Position numbers and translations under genes: made by a program. Shown in pieces: positions 35,815 through 39,105 of a DNA stretch of 39,105 nucleotides. Under the pieces are notes generated by a model that was not told the DNA's origin, searched no databases, and was given only the letters and a program-made list of their open reading frames with translations. Origin of the DNA: JBFHES01 sp041584015 (GTDB lineage: Bacteria > Bacteroidota > Bacteroidia > Bacteroidales > M50B96); assembly GCA_041584015.1 (NCBI GenBank), contig JBFHES010000012.1, forward strand, positions 1-39,105, given 5' to 3'. Each line of letters opens with the position of its first letter. The stretch's first letter is position 1.

Positions 35815-36975
35815 ATGAATACCTTAACGCCCTATATAAAAGCCAATTACAAATTAAATTCTGGAGAGACACCTGTTTACATCAGATTATACCTGATGCA
35901 AAAAAGAGTGTTATTACCTACAAATGTGAAAGTTAAGTCAAACGCATGGAGTCATACAAAGAATCAAGTCTTGGCTTCAGATCCAGACTATAAAGACAAG
36001 AATCTTCAGATCAAGAGCAGTCTGGCACGCTGTACTGAGATATTAAAAAGATATCGCTTGCAATTCAAAGAAATTACACCTGAACTTATTCGTGAAGAGT
36101 ACAAGATTTTTTCCACATACATCGATTTTTATGATTTTATGGAAAAGGCAGTTCAAACCAAAAAAGGAATAAGTTCAATTGCTACAATTAAAAAGCATAA
36201 TGCTGTATTAGGTAAATTAAAAGAGTTCAAATCTCAACTGATGTTTTCCGAAATTAATTTAGAGTTCATTAATTCATTTGACAAATATTTAAAATTAAAG
36301 CTGGGCAACAAGACGAATACAAGAGTTAACAATCTTAAAATATTTAAAAGCTATCTTGAGATGGCTGTCAGAAAAGAAATCATTAAACAAAATCCATTTG
36401 GTCTTAAAAAGCTTAGCAGGCAAAAAGTAGATAAAATCAATTTGACTTCTACTGAGGTAAATAAATTAATCTATTTCTATCGCCAGGAACAATTCAGTCC
36501 AAACTTGCATAAAGTCTTACGCCTATTTCTATTCGCCTGTGTAACAGGAGTGCGAATATCTGATATTTTCAGGATCCGTCACGAAGGGATTTACAATGGA
36601 GTGTTATCTTTTATACCGCAAAAAACCCTACATGCAAAATCACTTAACATTGATATGCCATTAACGCCTTTTGCATTAGAGTTAATAAGAGACCAGGCAC
36701 CTCAAAGAATTAGTGGATTTATCTTTGACAGAATTTCTAATCCACATATCAATAGATGTCTAAAGGATATCATGGACTATGTCAATATTAAAAAAACGGT
36801 TACTTTTCATAGTGGAAGACATACCTTTGCAACATTGTTCCTAGAGAAAGGTGGATCTGTTGAAGTGCTTCAGAAATTACTTGGTCACAGTTCAATAATA
36901 AACACTATGGTCTATGTACATGTATCAAAAAAGAGAATCATCGACCAGATGACCCTCTTTGGAAATAACCTCTAA
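35815..36975 (+). CDS. Tyrosine recombinase / site-specific integrase
   Basis: 386 aa. The N-terminal 90 residues resemble the Bacteroidota arm-binding domain (YIKANYKLNSGETPVYIRL). A SAM-like core-binding domain follows (about 105-205). The catalytic domain has R247 in TGVRISDIFRI, H332 and R335 in FHSGRHTFAT, H358 in LLGHSS and the nucleophile Y367 in MVYVHVS. All key residues are present, so it is probably active. It is transcribed away from tRNA-Phe, as expected for an integrase at the left end of an integrative element. An invertase role (promoter switching) is an alternative for this family in Bacteroidota. Its stop codon directly abuts that of the convergent small gene. Confidence 0.93.
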   Translation: MNTLTPYIKANYKLNSGETPVYIRLYLMQKRVLLPTNVKVKSNAWSHTKNQVLASDPDYKDKNLQIKSSLARCTEILKRYRLQFKEITPELIREEYKIFSTYIDFYDFMEKAVQTKKGISSIATIKKHNAVLGKLKEFKSQLMFSEINLEFINSFDKYLKLKLGNKTNTRVNNLKIFKSYLEMAVRKEIIKQNPFGLKKLSRQKVDKINLTSTEVNKLIYFYRQEQFSPNLHKVLRLFLFACVTGVRISDIFRIRHEGIYNGVLSFIPQKTLHAKSLNIDMPLTPFALELIRDQAPQRISGFIFDRISNPHINRCLKDIMDYVNIKKTVTFHSGRHTFATLFLEKGGSVEVLQKLLGHSSIINTMVYVHVSKKRIIDQMTLFGNNL

Positions 36976-37176
36976 CTACTTAGGTTGTAATTTTGCGTGT
37001 GCCTGATCCTTCATTAGAAACAATGAATATAATGTTGTTTGATACTCTCGTTCGCTAAAGATTCCTATTCCGTTTATACTGATGATGCGGATGGCATTTT
37101 CAAGGGTTATTATTTCTTCATACAGGCTTAGCTTCTCAGTACGATCTTCCCATATTTTTAGAATTGTATCTGACAT
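36976..37176 (-). CDS. Small hypothetical protein (66 aa)
   Basis: 66 aa, acidic to neutral, mostly helical (ILKIWEDRTEKLSLYEEIITLENAIRI), with no signal peptide, membrane segment or recognised motif. The TAG stop (36976-36978 on the minus strand) is directly adjacent to the integrase TAA with no gap. It lies on the same strand as, and downstream of, the antirepressor-like gene, 144 bases from it. It may be an element-borne regulatory protein such as a directionality factor, but nothing in the sequence proves that. It could also be non-coding. Confidence 0.5.
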   Translation of the reverse strand: MSDTILKIWEDRTEKLSLYEEIITLENAIRIISINGIGIFSEREYQTTLYSLFLMKDQAHAKLQPK

Positions 37177-37320
37177 AACTATTTTTCAATTGATGAATAA
37201 TATATTATAAGATGTCTCTTAGTCTAATCCAAAAGAGTGGCTCCAAAAAAAACCACACCAAGTAAATGTTGATGATCCCCCAAAAACGATCCACCATTTT
37301 ACGCCAGTTAAATAAAGTAG

Positions 37321-37821
37321 TTACCCTTCTAAATGTTTATAAAATGTTAAATTCCGGGCCATGCTCAAATCAGCCTTAGCCTCTAACAGCATATCCTTGG
37401 CATTTTGAAAGTCCAGTTCTTTCAGTTCAACTACAGCTAGCTTTTCAGAGATTAGTTTTTCCTTTTCTTTTAAAAAGGCCGTGTATTCAGTTATATGATT
37501 CCAAAAAGCTGAATAACACTCGAGCTGAGTATCCTTAAACTGAGCATCGACATTCAGACCATACAACCATCCCAATACATACTTGTACGAGATGACCTCC
37601 ATTTCAACTAATTTACCTACCTGGTCAGTATAAGAAACCAACCTAATTTCAGCATTCAATGCAAGGTCCTTTTTCATGCTTTCAAGTTCTTCCTGCGGAG
37701 CAATTCCAAGTAGCTTACAAATAGGTTCTATGGCTACATACTTTTCACCATCCTCAATTACAACCAAATCAATGTTGTTCATGCGTGCCACGATCGTGGA
37801 CTTTAGCTTTTCATTTTTCAT
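37321..37821 (-). CDS. P22_AR_N-type antirepressor-like protein
   Basis: 166 aa from ATG 37821. Residues about 5-125 resemble the phage antirepressor N-terminal domain (P22_AR_N): a short strand region with VVIEDGEKYVAIEPICKLLG, a positively charged turn, and a WLYGLNVD segment near the end. The remaining 40 residues are a charged coiled coil (LKEKEKLISEKLAVVELKEL) ending near MARNLTFYKHLEG. The C-terminal KilA-C type DNA-binding domain of full-length antirepressors is absent. Phage antirepressors bind and inactivate repressors; a role in controlling the element beside tRNA-Phe is inference. A GTG at 37872 could extend the frame by 17 residues, but it falls inside a regulatory repeat and would add an unlikely hydrophobic stub. 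The leader carries three copies of a 14-nt element. Confidence 0.75.
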   Translation of the reverse strand: MKNEKLKSTIVARMNNIDLVVIEDGEKYVAIEPICKLLGIAPQEELESMKKDLALNAEIRLVSYTDQVGKLVEMEVISYKYVLGWLYGLNVDAQFKDTQLECYSAFWNHITEYTAFLKEKEKLISEKLAVVELKELDFQNAKDMLLEAKADLSMARNLTFYKHLEG

Positions 37822-37993
37822 AACTGTGTTCGCTTTACAGATTAATAAAATAAGGCAGTGTGGTGCGAACACAGTTATAACACCCGAAAGTGATAGAAAA
37901 GGTTACAGGACTTCCACCTGATCTCACTGCCCAGTATTTTTAAGATCTATTCTAATCTTGGGAAATTCCGGGAAACCCTATAACTATGTTCGC
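37820..37993. repeat. Three copies of a 14-nt element in alternating orientation
   Basis: ATAACTGTGTTCGC occurs at 37820-37833 on the plus strand, its exact reverse complement at 37865-37878, and a one-base variant, ATAACTATGTTCGC, at 37980-37993. In the sense of the antirepressor-like gene the order is GCGAACATAGTTAT, ATAACTGTGTTCGC, GCGAACACAGTTAT. The last copy contains the A and T of the ATG start codon at 37821. The middle copy can pair with either outer copy (14 of 14 bases, one G-U in one case). Either an RNA switch or an operator array is possible. Confidence 0.85.
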
Positions 37994-38149
37994 GTTTCAA
38001 AGATACGATGGTTTTTGAAAATTGTAACACATGCTAATGGTTTTATTAGCATTTAATGAGATTAGGAACAAATAATAGTTAGTATTACTCAAAACCTTGT
38101 AACAAATAAAGTCCGCTAACGTACACTTACCGATAGTAAAAACATCAAA
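37879..38149. other. Divergent intergenic region, antirepressor-like gene / two-CW gene
   Basis: With the leader it spans over 300 bases between two divergent genes. It holds the third repeat copy, the -7 element of the leftward gene, and a perfect 8-bp hairpin ATGCTAAT/ATTAGCAT (38031-38038 and 38045-38052, 6-nt loop) that may be a regulator site. No promoter element was found for the rightward gene. Confidence 0.55.
37998..38005 (-). promoter_or_regulatory. -7 element of the antirepressor-like gene
   Basis: The minus strand reads TATCTTTG, an exact TAnnTTTG match. Four bases later comes the first 14-nt element copy (37993-37980), so this copy would lie at or over the transcription start. 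The implied leader is about 170 nt. No clear -33 TTG is visible. Confidence 0.5.
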
Positions 38150-38479
38150 ATGGGTGAACCAAAATTAAACTGCTGGGAGTATAAGAAATGCGGTAGAGAA
38201 CCAGGCGGAACCAATGAAAAAGAACTTGGAGTTTGTCCGGCAGCCTTGCCATCGGAAGTAGATGGCTCCAACGAGGGAGAATTTGCAGGACGATGTTGTT
38301 GGCTAGTTGCAGGAACCTTCTGCGAAAAAGAAATCCCAGGCTCCTATGCTAAAAACCTAATACACTGTCTTCATTGCGATTTTCTTAAGCAGGTAAGCAA
38401 AGAGGAAGGACGAAAATTTGTGATGGTTCCGAAAGTGATGCTTAAAAAGGGACACGTCATTTTTTCAGAATCAAGCTAA
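38150..38479 (+). CDS. Two-CW domain cysteine-rich protein
   Basis: 109 aa with eight cysteines: NCWEYKKCGREPGG at the start, GVCPAAL, GRCCW, TFC and a final CLHCDF with one more cysteine just before it. The repeated Cys-Trp motifs match proteins annotated as two-CW domain proteins; their biochemical role is not established. The spacing suggests a metal, iron-sulfur or redox site. There is no signal peptide or membrane segment. The ATG at 38150 follows an AT-rich leader. The gene is convergent with the PocR-domain gene, 39 bases apart, with no obvious terminator between. A functional link to that sensor is possible but unproven. Confidence 0.75.
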   Translation: MGEPKLNCWEYKKCGREPGGTNEKELGVCPAALPSEVDGSNEGEFAGRCCWLVAGTFCEKEIPGSYAKNLIHCLHCDFLKQVSKEEGRKFVMVPKVMLKKGHVIFSESS

Positions 38480-38518
38480 AGGATCAACAGAGACGAAGGT
38501 TTTAAAGTGACTGCTTCA

Positions 38519-39105
38519 TTAGGATCGATTCTCAAGCTTCGCAATATGCTCTTTCAGATCCTTCAGCTGGTCCTTCAATTCTTTTATTCTAAATTCTCTA
38601 CCAACAAAAAGGTTGTTAAACTCGTTCAATTCCTTATTTTTTTGCATTAACTCTTCTGTTCTTGATTCAACCAATTTTTCGAGATTCAGTTGATACTGAA
38701 CTAACTCTTCTTCTGCACTTTTCTGCAATGCCATCAATCTGGTCTGTTGAATGGCACTAAAACTCATTTCTGAAATAATTGCTGCGAGTTTGGAATAAAA
38801 ACGCATGCCAGCGTCTATGGTTTCTTTTGTAAAACGAGGAACCTTGTTAAGAGCAGCAATGTATTTTTCCTCATCAAAACCATATTTTCTGGCTTGCTTA
38901 CGGTATAACTCAATATCCGGCACCTCGTCATGTAACATATACTGACCCATAAAAACATTTCCCACATGCTTGCCACCAACCATTATTGGCGTAACAATAT
39001 CCCACATCTGGTTTTTACATCGATATGATTTAAAAGTTCCTTCGGGCACTCCTTTCGTAAGAATCGTATCACTTTCAAGGCAGTTTTTTAACGTATCAGG
39101 ATGAC
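38519..39105 (-). CDS. PocR-domain sensor with coiled-coil C-terminus (5' end outside window)
   Basis: The frame stays open to the right edge (codons read HPDTLKNCLESD up to an internal GTG at 39049), so the true start lies outside; 195 codons are visible. The first 85 visible residues match a PocR ligand-binding domain: a CLESD cysteine, YRCKNQMWDIVTPI, and GGKHVGNVFMGQY. PocR domains sense small molecules such as 1,2-propanediol or other hydrocarbon-like ligands. A helical region follows, then a coiled coil (LEKLVESRTEELMQKNKEL) of the type that normally leads into a histidine kinase domain. Here the protein instead ends after REFRIKELKDQLKDLKEHI, with no kinase. It may be a ligand-binding adaptor, or upstream domains may hold the output. 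Confidence 0.8.
   Translation of the reverse strand, partial: HPDTLKNCLESDTILTKGVPEGTFKSYRCKNQMWDIVTPIMVGGKHVGNVFMGQYMLHDEVPDIELYRKQARKYGFDEEKYIAALNKVPRFTKETIDAGMRFYSKLAAIISEMSFSAIQQTRLMALQKSAEEELVQYQLNLEKLVESRTEELMQKNKELNEFNNLFVGREFRIKELKDQLKDLKEHIAKLENRS

Noticed and set aside
37822..37872. GTG start at 37872 for the antirepressor-like gene
   Set aside because: The GTG falls inside one of the 14-nt elements and would add a cysteine-rich hydrophobic stub not expected for the domain; ATG 37821 fits the domain start.
37834..37979. Segments between the 14-nt elements as an invertible promoter
   Set aside because: The inverted copies do flank 31- and 101-base segments and a tyrosine recombinase is nearby, but no promoter element lies inside either segment and the -7 box is outside both. 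Inversion cannot be excluded without reads showing both orientations.
38966..38979. Nine-base match (TTGGTGGCA on the minus strand) to the tRNA-Phe 3' end as a possible attachment site
   Set aside because: It is short, inside the conserved PocR coding sequence (GGKHVG), and lacks the rest of the tRNA end, so chance is the better explanation.

Overview
The window looks like chromosome of a Bacteroidota bacterium, most likely of the Bacteroidales/Marinilabiliales kind. The evidence is a giant SprB-repeat protein with a type IX secretion (T9SS) C-terminal sorting domain, a FISUMP-domain neighbour, a CarboxypepD_reg/TonB-dependent receptor, an AT-rich sequence, and repeated exact matches to the Bacteroidota promoter -7 element TAnnTTTG, often with an upstream TTG or TTTG at 17-20 bp. 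No species name can be given from sequence reading alone.

Layout. (1) 1-12214, minus strand: two secreted SprB-repeat proteins. The first (FISUMP plus SprB) runs off the left edge. The second is complete, 3537 aa, with about 36 SprB repeats and a T9SS sorting domain. (2) 12548-17695, plus: ABC-F ATPase, secreted C1B (bleomycin-hydrolase-like) peptidase, and NAD-dependent DNA ligase ligA. (3) 17943-19874, plus: a two-gene acyl-CoA carboxylase module (carboxyltransferase and biotin carrier) behind a long leader. (4) 19977-24055: ispE (minus), gdhA (plus) and an antiquitin-type aldehyde dehydrogenase (minus). (5) 24426-28505: a soluble four-PAS hybrid histidine kinase (plus), facing a DMT transporter plus YkgJ-type cysteine-cluster pair (minus). 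(6) 28948-32261, minus: a TonB-dependent receptor and a small CarboxypepD_reg protein. (7) 32404-35252, minus: a tight M16 peptidase / O-methyltransferase / radical SAM operon. (8) 35612-39105: tRNA-Phe(GAA), then a tyrosine recombinase and an accessory stretch holding a small hypothetical, a P22_AR_N antirepressor-like gene, a two-CW cysteine protein and a PocR-domain sensor that runs off the right edge.

Regions 2-7 read as ordinary core genome. The accessory signal is at the right. The integrase beside tRNA-Phe suggests the left end of an integrated element whose other end lies outside the window. Just inside it, the leader of the antirepressor-like gene carries three copies of a 14-nt element in alternating orientation. 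One copy overlaps the start codon and one sits at the predicted transcription start. They could form two mutually exclusive RNA hairpins or serve as an operator array. I consider this the most unusual structure in the window.

Other points worth following are the two disulfide classes of SprB repeats in the giant adhesin, the pairing of a TIGR01212 radical SAM protein with a TrmR-sized O-methyltransferase (a possible tRNA wobble-uridine operon), and the kinase-less PocR sensor. All functional statements come from motif reading; no database search was run.
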